Shown here in pieces: positions 11,273-22,310 of a DNA stretch of 64,000 nt. Position 1 is the first letter of the stretch, and each line of letters starts with the position of its first letter. The stretch is from NCBI RefSeq assembly GCF_014356525.2, contig NC_052505.1, positions 9,488,171-9,552,170 on the forward strand. Direction: 5' to 3'. The position numbers and the translations under genes are program-made. Source of the stretch: Nilaparvata lugens. Taxonomy: Eukaryota; Arthropoda; Insecta; Hemiptera; Delphacidae. The notes under the pieces are model-generated. The model was not told where the DNA came from. It did no database searches and saw only the letters and a list, made by a program, of their open reading frames with translations.

Positions 11273-11546
11273 TCATACATGAGCCACTATATATATTGCA
11301 ATATGCATAGATAAAGCAATCAATCAATCATTCTTCCGAAACGATTTGAATTGCAAAAATTATTAAGTTTACCTATTCGATGCAAACGCATATTATGAAT
11401 GAACCCTGGGTAAACGCGGTTACTATATTAGATCATTACTGGGAGTAATGACTGTACTTCATTGCGATGAGTATTTCGAAAGCATCACAGTATACCTACC
11501 ATCACAGAACCAAACCAAAGTTTGTTGTTAGTCTATGCTACCATCT
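11273..11546. other. AT-rich spacer
   Basis: No feature supported. Confidence 0.5.
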
Positions 11547-12592
11547 ATCCATTCATGTGCATCCAAAGGAATATATTATTTCCTACGAAGGAAGGAAACG
11601 CTAAAACTGTTCAGGCCTTCTGTGGAAGTTTTTCATTAGTGACACTGGAAATTTACAGTGTTGGCCACTTTTCACCGGCTGAGCGCCAATTAGAGGTGTT
11701 TGACTGGAAGAGCAGCGGCTGCCGAATGAAGGAAGCAACGCAGCCGAAAGTGTAAACTACTGTATATTTATACAGTGCACATTACTACGCTATATAGGAA
11801 TAGCCTGTGACTGGAAAAAGGCATCAAGAACTTAGCACTTGACACGCCCCACAACATAAGGGCAACACTTCATGCCGCTCTAAACATTTGGTCAACATAA
11901 CGGGGCTGGTAAGAGCTTTGAAGTTACAGCTGAGTGGCAACTTGAAGACATTGATGAAACAAAACTTGTGTCTACACCCACGAGCATATCGTCAAATCTC
12001 TGACTCCAGTACGCGGGCAATAAAACCGTGTTTGAAGAGCGGAATCTTATTGATGCAGGTGGTAATAGGAAATTGAAATGTTGATGGTATTCTGAATCGA
12101 AAAATAAAGATTGGAAGGAAGTAAGAAATAAGGAATAAAGAGACAATAATAATAAAGCTTCATTTACATCCTCAACTAAACAAAATCTTTCTTCTTTTGG
12201 ATGTGTTTGTAGGTTGGCAAATCATTGAGCATAGTTAATATGAATACTTTCCTGTATCTTGCTAATGTACACCAACCCCAAGTAATATCTATAATGAATA
12301 ATAATAGAATATCTTACTCTATAACAAATATGAAGTGTCTTGAAATATTAGTTTCACAAGTGGATGAAAATGAATGCTTTAATGTTATATTATTGGATAA
12401 AAAACCCTACTTTTGGATAAACAATTTATTTAGTTCAATTCAATTAACTCCATTATGAATCTAAAGCGTAACCACTGTTGCAACCAGACCATGTAGTGAT
12501 GTAGGCATAGGCAGTCATTTCAATATTGGATCCAGTATGGTTTCAGACGATATGCACAAACAAAATCGATGCTTGATGTGTCGAAATCTCTA
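11547..12592 (+). repeat. 1.05-kb tandem duplication, unit 1
   Basis: From CATTCATGTGCATCCAAAGG (11,551) onward this unit matches 12,594-13,690 nearly base for base. Differences are scattered substitutions, small indels and a different length of an AAT run. Short ORFs (11,522-11,755; 11,888-12,076; 12,225-12,458) have counterparts in unit 2, but one ends early in unit 2 through a CAG-to-TAG change. The predicted peptides match no family I know. Confidence 0.9.
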
Positions 12593-13694
12593 TTCATTCA
12601 TGTGCATCCAAAGGAATATATTATTTCCTAAGAAGGAAGGAAACGCTAAAACTGTTCAGGCCTTCTGTGGAAGTTTTTCATTAGTGACACTGGAAATTTA
12701 CAGTGTTGGCCACTTTTCACCGGCTGAGCGCCAATTAGAGGTGTTTGACTGGAAGAGCAGCGGCTGCCGAATAAAGGAAGCAACGTAGCCGAAACTGCGA
12801 AACTGTAAACTACTGTATATTTATACAGTGCACATTACTACGCTATATAGGAATAGCCTGTGACTGGAAAAAGGCATCAAGAACTTAGCACTTGACACGC
12901 CCCACAACATAAGGGCAACACTTCATGCCGCTCTAAACATTTGGTCAACATAACGGGGCTGGTAAGAGCTTTGAAGTTACAGCTGAGTGGCAACTTGATG
13001 ACATTGATGAAACAAAACTTGAGTCTACACCCACGAGCATATCGTCAAATCTCTGACTCCAGTACGCGGGCAATAAAACCGTGTTTGAAGATCGGAATCT
13101 TATTGATGCAAGTGGTAATAGGAAATTGAAATGTTGATGGTATTCTGAATCGAAAAATAAAGATTGGAAGGAAGTAAGACATAAGGGATATAGAGACAAT
13201 AATAATAATAATAATAATAATGCTTCATTTACATCCTTTTTCATTCATTCATTGAACAAAAACTTTCTTCTTTCGAATGTGTAGAAGGTTGGCAATTCAT
13301 TGAGAATAGTTAATATGAATATTTTCATTAATACTTGCCTATATCTTGCTAATGTACACCAACCCCAAGTAATATCTATAATAAATAATAATAGAATATC
13401 TTACTCTATAACAAGTATGAAGTGTCTTGAGATGGTAGTTTCACAAGTGGAAGAAAATGAATTCTTTAATGTTATATTATTGGATAAAAACCCCTTCTTT
13501 TGGATAAACAATTTACTTGGTTCAATTCCATTAACTCCATTATCTCTTTATTATGAATCTAAAGCGTAACCACTGTTGAAACCAGACCATGTAGTGATGT
13601 AGGCATAGTCAGTCATTTCAATTTTGGATTCAGTATGGTTTCAGACGATATGCACAAACAAAATCGATGCTCGATGGGTCGCAATCTCTATTCA
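12593..13694 (+). repeat. 1.05-kb tandem duplication, unit 2
   Basis: Second unit of the duplication. It carries an expanded (AAT)8 run at about 13,198-13,221 where unit 1 has four repeats. At 13,676-13,697 the sequence CAATCTCTATTCATTTAG looks like the first bases of a third unit that is cut off by the minisatellite. Confidence 0.9.
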
Positions 13695-13698
13695 TTTA

Positions 13699-13903
13699 GG
13701 AAGAAATTCCAAAATCTACCCATGTCACGGAAGAGACTCCAAAATCTATCCATGATGTGGGAGAAACTCTAGAATCTATCCATGATAAGGAAGAAACTCG
13801 AGAATATACCCATGATACGGAAGAAACTCTAGAATCTATCTTTGATACAAACAAATGTTATCATACTGAGATTTTTCATAATTTTATGTTTCACCACAAA
13901 TAA
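13699..13903 (+). other. 30-bp minisatellite, open in one frame as a 10-residue repeat
   Basis: Five 30-bp units start at 13,699, 13,729, 13,759, 13,789 and 13,819. Read from 13,700, the frame is open for 67 codons to TAA at 13,901-13,903. It gives five tandem decapeptides of the EETLESIHDT type, followed by a 17-residue tail rich in H, F and N. A TAG lies directly before the frame and no ATG is near. An AG after a weak pyrimidine-rich run (AATCTCTATTCATTTAG) could be a 3' splice site. It may be an exon of an unknown repetitive protein or an ordinary minisatellite whose period happens to be a multiple of three. Confidence 0.35.
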
Positions 13904-14527
13904 ATGCCTAAACACTCCCTTTTCTTCCCCATTATCATAATAGTCAAGTGTTCTTTTCAGACAACAGCATAAATGAATGAGCTCCGTTTCGCTTGCATAC
14001 ATTTTGGATGGACAACTAACTTTAGTGTTTTGCATACAATAGCATAATAAGATCTTCACTGACTGACTCAACAGTGCTTAAGTCGAGTACGACTAGCGTA
14101 TTCTTTGGCATCTACTTCTCAAAATAATTAAAGCTCGAACGTGATTTATTCTCTGGCTAAATAATAGAGCGGTGTAAACAAAGGCGTGACAATGTGAATT
14201 CGTTTAATAAGTAGTGACTAGCACTTTCAATATGTGGGTAAACGCGAGGATGCATATAATTTGAAGAACTAGCTGTTAAATGTAGCCTATTTAAATTTTC
14301 CTGGAACTTCATTGGGATTGGTACTCTAATACTCCTCAATTCTACTCATGGAATAATATTAGAGGTTAAGCCTCAATTCGGAAATCTGATTCACTAGAAT
14401 CTAGTGACTAGATGTCAAATCTGCCTTAGATGTCAAGAGTCATGCAAATAGTATTCAGCTCCGTTCACTTGAATATTATAAAGAGAATATGATTCACTTT
14501 GATAATAAGTTTAGAGAAAAATTATAC
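13904..14527. other. AT-rich stretch, nothing supported
   Basis: Short open frames only (minus strand 13,829-14,071 and 14,157-14,339), without motifs. Confidence 0.5.
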
Positions 14528-14735
14528 TAGCGGAAAAAGGCAGAACTAACTCGAGACACGAAGACGTATGGATGTGGCTATGCCACGCCCCAAATTCAAC
14601 GAGCACTCCCATTGGCCAATGACTTGCATGTGATCTTCACAGGCTGCTAGCTTCCTATTGGTAGAATGGCGACTATTCGGTCCATTGACCAATTAGACAG
14701 CTCCTTGGCGTTGGAGAGGTGAATTACTAATTCAC
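14528..14735 (+). repeat. Dispersed repeat, copy 1 (CCACGCCCCAAATTCAACGA core)
   Basis: Shares AGCGGA..., the CCACGCCCCAAATTCAACGA core, a CATTGG box, GCTTCCTATT and CAGCTCCT in the same order with 35,698-35,882. Overall divergence is substantial, so this is an old dispersed repeat. No coding frame and no obvious TIR. Confidence 0.7.
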
Positions 14736-14861
14736 TAAGTCCATGTTATTACCCTGGGAAGTGTTTTAAACAATTAGAATTCAATGAAATGATTATTTAT
14801 TGTCTCTTTTCTTATTTATCTATTCCAAGGAGTTCTTGTCCTAATAATAATACTAATTATT

Positions 14862-14886
14862 CTTCTTTTTCTTCTTCTTCTTCTTC

Positions 14887-14941
<55 letters not shown>
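14862..14941 (+). repeat. (TTC)n-(TTA)n microsatellite
   Basis: A run of TTC triplets turns into about 18 TTA triplets. Confidence 0.95.
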
Positions 14942-16286
14942 GGTCCAATATTGCACTAATACTAATGATCCAGAGGGAGCTACTGGCAATTCTGATGAAT
15001 TGGAATTAAAATTATTGATTGTGCTAGAAAAATCGAATCGATAATGTTATTCGGAACTATTATAATTCTATAAGAGTTAATGATTACAGTGGATGATAAT
15101 TTTGTATAGTAGTGTCTCAAATTCAAACCGTTATTTCTTGTTGCTGAGATATACACATACTTGGTATATAATACACTCACTCTGTATAATGATAGTCAAT
15201 TATACGTTTTTTAACACAAAATAAGATTGTGAGTATCCTAATACTGATTTTATTTCTCAACGAGTTTCCTCTAGCGAATCATCATTCATTACTGAACCTT
15301 AATAGCGACGTAAATAAATCTGAAGACGAACATTTATTCGTTCATACGAACTATTTCGTCAAGAAATCTTATGCAATCTTATATTAGTACTTGTCTTTCT
15401 TATGTAAGAAGACGAAATGAGCAATCAGTATAAGTGCGCTTCTAAATTATAAAAATATACCTTACATAAACCTCGACTTGGCAATAAGAGTACGGTGATT
15501 CGAATTCAAGGCAATTTGCCACCATAACCTGACAAGAGATCATTCACGAGATGGAATAACCATTAGACAAGATTTTAAGTATATTTTATGATAATGTAGT
15601 GCACATTAGCCTAGATCAAGCGACTAAAATCACTAAATCCACTATAAATGCAAGTGCTATTGCTTGCTTCAGTGGCAAGTTTACAACAATCATTGTAATA
15701 GCTCAGTTTTGAATTGCTGCAATGAAATTGAACTAAATGCAATGGCCAGAACTGAATTGGCCTTGATCTTTCCTCAATGGCCATTTCTTATTTTGCCTCA
15801 CATGCGGTATCGCAAAGTGGTAGTCTCAACAACACAAATAATATAAATTTCAGTTCGCATGTCCGACTGCCTCCGCCAGCTAAAAATAAACACTGCCAAA
15901 CTAATCTACTTTGGAGGAGACTTGCAATTATCTTTCCTTCAATAACCACTCAACATACAATCTATCATCAAATGTTTTTAGAACGTGTACCTAGGAACGG
16001 CTATCAAGGATTCGAAGAACCAACTGTACTCAATTTTCTAGTGAACTATTCTAACGTATAAATCCTTGTAGACGAAACTCATAATCTTTATCCAATAGAA
16101 ATAGAATATTACATTCACTGTGCAATATAAATTCCCAATAATTCTCTTCTATAATCGTGTGATATATATTATATTCAAAATAATTTTATGTCATGAATCC
16201 ATTGCAGAAAAATTGTACTAGTATAACTTGTTTGGAAGATACGAAAAATACGCTCATAAATGAAATAATGGTCTGTAAAAATATAG
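14942..16286. other. AT-rich stretch without a recognisable gene
   Basis: Two overlapping plus-strand frames (15,664-15,846 and 15,777-16,061) are open over a mildly GC-richer patch but show no domain or splice context that I trust. Confidence 0.45.
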
Positions 16287-16540
16287 ATAGTTGAACGAGC
16301 GTCAGCGAGTTCTCACTTTGGACTTAATGAAGGCCAAATTCGTTATCCGTCTGTTTGTATGTTCTACAATAACTTTAGAAAGAATTGATCAATCAGCTTC
16401 AAACTTTGAACACGTGCTCTTCGAACCTTTCAACACTTCAAGTACGTTGTACAACAAAATTGACTTACTCCTTCATCCTTTGCATGCAATTACAACAACA
16501 GTTCTTCCATTCATTCATTCATAACATCAGCTGAGGCAAT
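16287..16540 (+). repeat. Dispersed repeat resembling planthopper repeats
   Basis: The text GCGTCAGCGAGTTCTCAC and AATGAAGGCCAAATTCGTTA is familiar from planthopper repeats (memory only). Non-coding. The 77-codon frame at 16,291 reads through it but is not credible as a gene. Confidence 0.4.
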
Positions 16541-16589
16541 TTGGTAGCTATCACACAGACAGACCTTCATGTGCTCACATATGATTTCA

Positions 16590-16830
16590 TCTGGTTAATC
16601 TTCTATATAATAAGAGAGAGTAGGGTTGTGTTTATTCGTTTGTTCGCATCAAAACATGTCAAATTGTGGATTGCACACCGGAAAAACGGGAATGATTTAG
16701 ATCTCCAAATTTTGAACATAGATTCTAAAAATATCAATCTCGTGCACCTGGAAGCCCAAATTTCAATTTTCCTTCTAGATTTTTCAGAATTAATGTTCAA
16801 ACTGCATTAATAGTACATACGATTTCATAA
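16590..16830 (+). mobile_element. Helitron-like/dispersed repeat with TCTATATAATAAGAGAG-type start
   Basis: Starts near TCTTCTATATAATAAGAGAG and continues through TCAAATTGTGGATTGCACAC and CTCGTGCACCTGGAAGCC, wording I recall from a large planthopper repeat family. The TC start followed by an A/T-rich run fits a Helitron 5' end. The 3' end was not found here, so the class is tentative. Confidence 0.4.
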
Positions 16831-16867
16831 AAAAATCACCAAATAATATGGTCGGAATTAAAAAATA

Positions 16868-17060
16868 TTATATTAAAGAACTGGATTATACACGTATACA
16901 GGTGTAAAGTAGTACGGTATAGGAAAATTATGTTTGACGCATCATCACGTCTGAACTACTGGACTGATTAACTTGAAATTTTGCATATAGATTCTTGCTC
17001 AACCGAGGATGGTTATAAACATTATTTTTAATTCTTCAATATTTGATTACATCAAGTTTT
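16868..17060 (+). mobile_element. Helitron-like element, 3'-truncated copy
   Basis: Contains GACGCATCATCACGTCTGAA and CCGAGGATGGTTATAAAC as in the copies at 11,061 and 17,407. It loses the terminal hairpin and CTAG end; similarity stops after CATCAAGTTTTCAGTT. Confidence 0.55.
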
Positions 17061-17224
17061 CAGTTTATCAAGTTTTCAATTATTTGTCATGCTTTCAGTT
17101 GTTGTAAGGAAGCAGCAGAACATTTCTCTTAAAAGGGAAATTAGAAGATAGGTATGATTGGGGATACTTTTCGAATGATATAAAAACAGGTTTTCCGTCA
17201 TTTTGGAACCGCCATTTTCAATCC

Positions 17225-17760
17225 AACTTCTTTTTTTAATTTAAAGGTGGTCATATGATACATGATTCCGATACAAGATTTCCAGAGAAAAGGTATGGTG
17301 AAAACCGCACATCGATATCTCAAACCTTTCAAAATTTATCCTCATTCATTTCCTTTATTATAGTATAGAAGATGATAGATAAATGGATGATATCTATCTA
17401 TCATCTTCTATACTATAATAGAGGAAAGACGTATACACGTGTAGAGGATAGGGAAATTATGTTTGACGCATCATCACGTCTGAACTACTGGACTGATTTA
17501 CTTGAAATACTGCTTATAAATTCTTAATCAACAAAGGATTCTTATAGGCCTATTTTCAATTATTCTGGATTTCATTACGTCAAGTTTTAAAATAGACCCT
17601 TGCGAAGCACGGGTTACCTGCTAGTATACAATATAATTTACAACGTTTACATCAACAAACTGATACGGCTTGAGATATCAATGTGTGGTTTTCGCCATTC
17701 ATTTTGTCTTGGAACCCTGTATCAAAATCATGTATATGACCACCTCCTCATTTGGAAAAA
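17225..17760. mobile_element. Nested inverted-repeat complex with internal Helitron-like copy
   Basis: 17,230-17,330 is a diverged reverse complement of about 17,665-17,755 (GAGATATCAATGTGTGGTTT versus AACCGCACATCGATATCTC). A closer inverted pair at 17,350-17,381 and 17,389-17,426 (CTTCTATACTATAATA) lies inside it. A Helitron-like copy starts in that inner arm and occupies 17,407-17,624. The layout suggests insertion into, or capture by, a palindromic element. Confidence 0.6.
17407..17624 (+). mobile_element. Helitron-like non-autonomous element, best copy
   Basis: Starts TCTATACTATAATAGAGG. Near the end is ACCCTTGCGAAGCACGGGT, an imperfect stem-loop (ACCC/GGGT and TGC/GCA pairs), followed by TACCTGCTAG and then T. 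These are the established Helitron terminal marks (TC start, 3' hairpin, CTRR end). No protein is encoded, so it would depend on an element elsewhere. Confidence 0.65.
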
Positions 17761-17916
17761 TGAATTTTGATTCATATGGTAGACAAAGATGTTGAAGCGA
17801 CAGAGTAAGTTTATAATAGTAATTTTTCATTTCAAATAGGATCCCTACTGTCAAATTATTCTTGTAGAAGAAATGTTTAGCTGCTTCCATAGTTTTCAGC
17901 AACTCTGATAATTAAG

Positions 17917-18153
17917 TAAGGCCCGCCGCAAAGTAGACCCACGCTAATTCACGAAAAGCAGCCCACGCTGTGAACATGTAAACCATTGCTATAGAATTAT
18001 TCATAATCAATCAGCTGACAAGTGGATTATTCATTGCATATATTATAATCATTACACAGATGTCTGGACAAGCCTTGCAATGGTTTACAAAACATCCCAC
18101 GTCGTGGGTTGCTTTCCGTGGATTAGCGTGGGTCTACTTTGCGGCGGGCCTTA
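17917..18153. mobile_element. Palindromic MITE with ~38-bp TIRs
   Basis: The left end TAAGGCCCGCCGCAAAGTAG (17,917 on) is the reverse complement of the right end at about 18,116-18,153. Similarity continues inward through GACCCACGCTAATYCACG. An inner inverted pair (AACCATTGC / GCAATGGTT) makes most of the 237 bp fold back. Non-coding. The GC-rich ends stand out from AT-rich surroundings. Confidence 0.9.
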
Positions 18154-19137
18154 CGGGTTTCAAAGATTACAATTCAACAGATATTGAGCGTGTTCTCCAA
18201 TCCAGGGGGTCACTATTTATCAAATGATTGTGTTCATGTTATTGATGAATGAATGTTGGAAATAAACATGAATAACCACACACTCTCTTAAAATGATCAT
18301 AAAACATATTCAAAAGTGTAAAAATTCCAATAGACAGAATGTTTTGTATGATGGACTCACGTGTATGAATCCGTGTAACCTGTCTTTGTATTGATGATAC
18401 AGTCAGTGATTGAAAACTGCTATTGAGTGCCGGAAGCAATCTAAATGTAGGAATGAGGCACCGTTATGAACATTGGTTGATCAGCTGACCTCGAATACAT
18501 AATACTGCATACAAATATATTCATACATAATACTGCAATCAGCTGGCGGCATTCCAACAACTTGACTAACAAATAGGAAGTTGAGCTTATTGTAATTCGA
18601 AAAGTTGAATAATAATTAATAATGATTGTAATGAGTAAAGCTGCATTGTTGATGACGACTGATCCAAAAAGGGACCACGACTCACGGACCACGTGATCAG
18701 CATCCTATTCACGTGGATGCCATCACATCCAATCAAACCTTCATTTGATTGACACCTTGATCCAGACAATCCCCAGTGAAATAACGAGCTGAATAATAAC
18801 TATCACTCATAATCGATCGCACGAACGTCGACTATGAATGCAGTTACTGATTGCGAAACAGATAACTTCCAATAATTATTACTGGATTCAATGATTGTAT
18901 GACATTCGCCACACAATTTTACGTGGAGGTTGAGTTTAGCACAACGTATTGTATCAGAGATAAGGGATAAAGTAGTCAGTTCTCTCTGTATCATGCTATG
19001 ATTTCATACTATTCTATGCCACTGATATAAAGAAAAAATCCAAGATACAATAATTATAATTAATTCTGATGATGATGATGAAGATTATATGATGATGAAT
19101 TAGAATATTAATCAAATAAAATACAGTATTTTGATGC
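18154..19137. other. AT-rich stretch, nothing supported
   Basis: Several minus-strand frames of 60-83 codons are open (18,239-18,994) without motifs. A GAT-rich patch lies at 19,069-19,100. Confidence 0.5.
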
Positions 19138-19360
19138 TTGCCAGTAATTTGTTTTTGTTCGCTATTGGATATTCTGAAGAAATATCGGGAAAATTGGTCA
19201 ACTCATTTGTTCAGAATGCCATCCAATAGGCTCCCAATATTAGCAGAGGAGTACAAACCCGAAGGAAAGCGAGGCATAGGAAGACCAAGAAAGAAATGGA
19301 TGCCGGTACAGGCCAATAGAGCCTAATCCTTGTAAGAAGATGATGATGATGATGTAATGT
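19138..19360 (+). pseudogene. C-terminal fragment of a LINE ORF2 protein (RTE-like family)
   Basis: The frame at 19,138-19,326 gives KKYRENWSTHLFRMPSNRLP, then YKPEGKRGIGRPRKKW. This is the typical last part of ORF2 in RTE-like non-LTR elements, where a W...H+.RM block is followed by YKP.G+R..GRP+K+W. In the +1 frame after that motif a GTG...ILVRR reading continues to a (GAT)n tail, suggesting a one-base frameshift near 19,300. Endonuclease and reverse transcriptase are absent, so this is a 5'-truncated, dead insertion. A relative of the same family lies at 54,870-55,260 on the other strand. Clade assignment is by motif memory. Confidence 0.7.
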
Positions 19361-20227
19361 AGTATGAACAAAGCAACGTATTTCAATCACTAAAATTGTG
19401 TGAGATTGGACAAATTCAAATTCATCTTGCAAGCACTTCAATTGAAAATTTTAAAGTGAATTTTAAAAATTTGAGGATGAAATTTGAATACTGAATGCCA
19501 TAGTGAAACTTTGCTCAGCCTGAGGAGTTTAACATTGAATCATTGGAGTGAATCATTTTCCTCTCCCTAATATTATAATCTCTACTCCACACCATAACAC
19601 CATGCTTGGCTTCGTTGGAATTTCCAACATACATCACTGTTTGATGATACTGAAATTTTCCTGAGGATGATGCCCACATGATGCCCAGATTTGTGCATTT
19701 GTGATGAGACGGATTATAATGATTAATGATGAGAGATGAGTGAGAAACAGCTTAAGGTGGGTTCCGAACCACCGGGAAGCGATTTCCAAACTTATAAATG
19801 ATGTTTGGATGAGGCGGATGATGATGGGAGATCAGTAGACCTACAGCGTGGGTTTCGAACAACAGGAAAGCTTTAAACTCACAAAGAATATAATCAGAGG
19901 AGTTGTCTCTACAAGTTGTCACTCTTACAACGAGCATAGCAAACGCATGGATCTTGACTTATTCATTTAATCATCCAGAATTACACAACTTACAGAAAAG
20001 TACCACAGGCTTATAAGCCCAAAACGGTTCCAATTCTAATTTATACAACAGTCCAAATGTAGCTAGGTTATGTGTCACTTAACATTCTTATTATCGATAG
20101 CTTATCAGCGCAACAACAGAGATAATCGCTTTCAGATTGCTTAATATATTAGTGTATTAGTATTGATTGTATTAGTGTAATACTGTATTAATTGTTTAGT
20201 ATAGTAGTGTATAAGTATCGATTGTAG
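19361..20227. other. AT-rich stretch, nothing supported
   Basis: Contains weak local repeats (CCGGGAAGCG / CAGGAAAGC contexts near 19,780 and 19,860) but no gene-like signal. Confidence 0.5.
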
Positions 20228-20446
20228 TATAGTGAAGTCCACGTTATGCTGATAGTATTTGTTCAACTTTGGAATTGCTATCCTTGTCTATCATTCGAAA
20301 AGCCGGTGGTACTATCCTTTTTTAGGTCCACAACGATGCCAACTATGTTTTTGACAGTGTAGAAATAAAATTAATTAATGCAGAGAATCTGCATCGCTAT
20401 TCTCCTATCTTTATTCACTGTCATTATAACGTGGACCTCACTATAG
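20228..20446. mobile_element. MITE with CTATAGTGAGGTCCACGTTATAA-type TIRs
   Basis: Left TATAGTGAAGTCCACGTTAT and right ATAACGTGGACCTCACTATA are inverted copies with one mismatch. TA pairs at both borders fit Tc1/mariner-type TA insertion, although the exact target copy is ambiguous. I recall this end sequence as common in planthopper DNA. Non-coding, 219 bp. Confidence 0.85.
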
Positions 20447-21185
20447 TACTGGCAAATCCTATTTCAAACAAATTCAAAAATGAGACAAAACTACTTTAGA
20501 GTAGTAGACAATCCCCTCACTAATGTAGCAAAATATATTGTAGCATCTCAATTAGCATTTGTGTCAGCACAATTCACCCAGTCGAGACCCAATGGTTGTA
20601 AAATATAAATTTCACTTGATATGTACCATAGGTAGTTGTAGGCCTACTGTAGTTGTCTCGTTGATTTGGCAGCGAGTGTGTTATTGTTGTGTATTGACAT
20701 GTTTATTTGCCGATAGGCGCATGTCTGGCTGGCATGAAGCATCTTCGATTGTCGGATGGACAGAAAAGGTAATATTAAATTTGCTGCACGTACATGATGG
20801 ATATCTTTTGTGGTCGTGTTCGAGGTACGTCGGTGGAGAGGTTTTGGGGGGATTGAATGGGTTTTGGTTTGTGAAGGGGGGGAGGGTACTGTTGAGGTGC
20901 ATCACGTAGCCCACTGACCAGGCGCCTCCAGAATCCGAACGAAGATCAACTATCTAATCCTGTTACCGGTAAACTGCTGCCACTAACAAATCCGTCCAAC
21001 CGTTTGAGGCTATATTTACCGGCTATATTACTCTGTTTGAGGCTATATTTATATATTTAGATTTGCACGGACATTGCGTATTTATATAATGCTCTATTTG
21101 AGGCTATAGTTGTATATTTAGAGGCACGCTCGGTTGCACGGACATTCAGGCAGCGATATTCCAGGTTTTAGGAATGCTCGACGAG
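20447..21185. other. Mixed stretch with GC-richer patch and weak local repeats
   Basis: 20,560-20,930 is less AT-rich and open on both strands (plus 20,559-20,909; minus 20,681-20,914). A possible small exon at 20,717-20,768 is discussed in the findings. The phrase TTTGAGGCTATA recurs three times between 21,000 and 21,120 together with TTGCACGGACATT, so this is an imperfect local tandem repeat. Confidence 0.45.
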
Positions 21186-21189
21186 TCCC

Positions 21190-21660
21190 TGTCAACTTTG
21201 AGAACTACTCTCCTGTGGCGTCTTCATTCTTCACTTGGTCCATTCTTCGAAAATGGTATTTGGGGAAAAGTACAATCTGTAAGGGACAGAAAAGCATGTC
21301 TTGTTTGCTTTCACATTTTTAACTCCAAAGATTAGCTACATTGAGAACTGTGAAGAGAATCAATCTGTATATTTTATTATAAAAACTGTTCAGAATAACT
21401 AATAACAACAGTTTACTGATACTGTCAACTTTGAGAACTACTCTCCTGAGGCATCTTCATTCTTCACTTGGTCCATTCTTCAAAAATAGTATTTGGAGAG
21501 AAGTACAATCTGTAAGGGATAGAAAAGCATGTCTTGTTGGCTTCCACATTCTTAACTCCAAAGATTAGCTACATTGAGAATTGGGGAGAGAAATTAATCT
21601 GTATATTTTATTATAAACAAAAACAACTAATAACGACACTTTATTGATATTTCCAACATT
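21190..21660 (+). repeat. ~235-bp tandem duplication
   Basis: Two units start with GTCAACTTTGAGAACTACTC at about 21,190 and 21,425. They share AAGTACAATCTGTAAGGGA, AAGCATGTCTTGTT and a CTAATAAC...CAGTTTA-like end. Differences are scattered, so the duplication is not recent. Confidence 0.9.
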
Positions 21661-21798
21661 AGGAGAAATGCCTTCCTGTCTAATCGAATGTAATCTAGTC
21701 GGAACAGTTCAGATTAGAAGAGATCGATGAATATTTGCCTATACTTATCAGACTTTAAAATATTACAAGTGTTGTGGGCGAAGTTGAGGTGAAGTCAA

Positions 21799-21965
21799 AA
21801 GGTGCGTACAGATTTACGCGCCGCGAACATGAGCAATTCACTTGTAATCAGCTGATGGCAAGCTTTTTATATCTGTATCTTACCGTTTCTATAAAAATAC
21901 AGATATTATCAGCTGATTAAAAGTGAATTGCTCATGTTCGCGGCGCGTATATCTGTACGCACCTT
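21799..21965. mobile_element. Hairpin MITE (AAGGTGCGTACAG ends), copy 1
   Basis: The ends AAGGTGCGTACAGATTTACG and the inverted CGTATATCTGTACGCACCTT enclose matching inner arms (GAACATGAGCAATTCACTT / AAGTGAATTGCTCATGTTC, ATCAGCTGAT). The element is a nearly complete palindrome of 167 bp. Sister copies: 57,754-57,907 and 60,102-60,276. Confidence 0.9.
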
Positions 21966-22139
21966 AAGAGTGAGAGGGACTTTTCAAAATCTGAACATTA
22001 GTTTAAAAAAACAACACTGGATAACTAGTACTTATCAATAAGTAGAATCAATCAAGTATTTTATTTATCTTGAATCCGTTACAACTTTTTCAAGAAATCT
22101 GAATGATTGACCTGATAATACTGATTGATTGACCCGCAA

Positions 22140-22310
22140 TATTTCATATGCGTTGAAAACAGTGCTATCCAGAATAAATATTCTATTGATTCATGGGCTA
22201 CATTCCAAGTTCCAAGTATGATCATTGTGCATCGTAAACAAGGCTATCTAGAATGACTTTTCCATTGATTCATGGATTATATTCCAAGTTCCAAGTAGTG
22301 ACCATGACAA
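22140..22310 (+). repeat. ~80-bp imperfect tandem repeat
   Basis: TATTGATTCATGGGCTACATTCCAAGTTCC near 22,180 is repeated at about 22,262 with changes. The second unit overlaps the tail of the minus-strand frame at 22,248-22,547. Confidence 0.75.

Noticed and set aside
13699..13848. Regular 30-bp repeats reminiscent of a CRISPR array
   Set aside because: Units are directly adjacent without spacers, there are no cas genes, and the setting is a eukaryotic genome.
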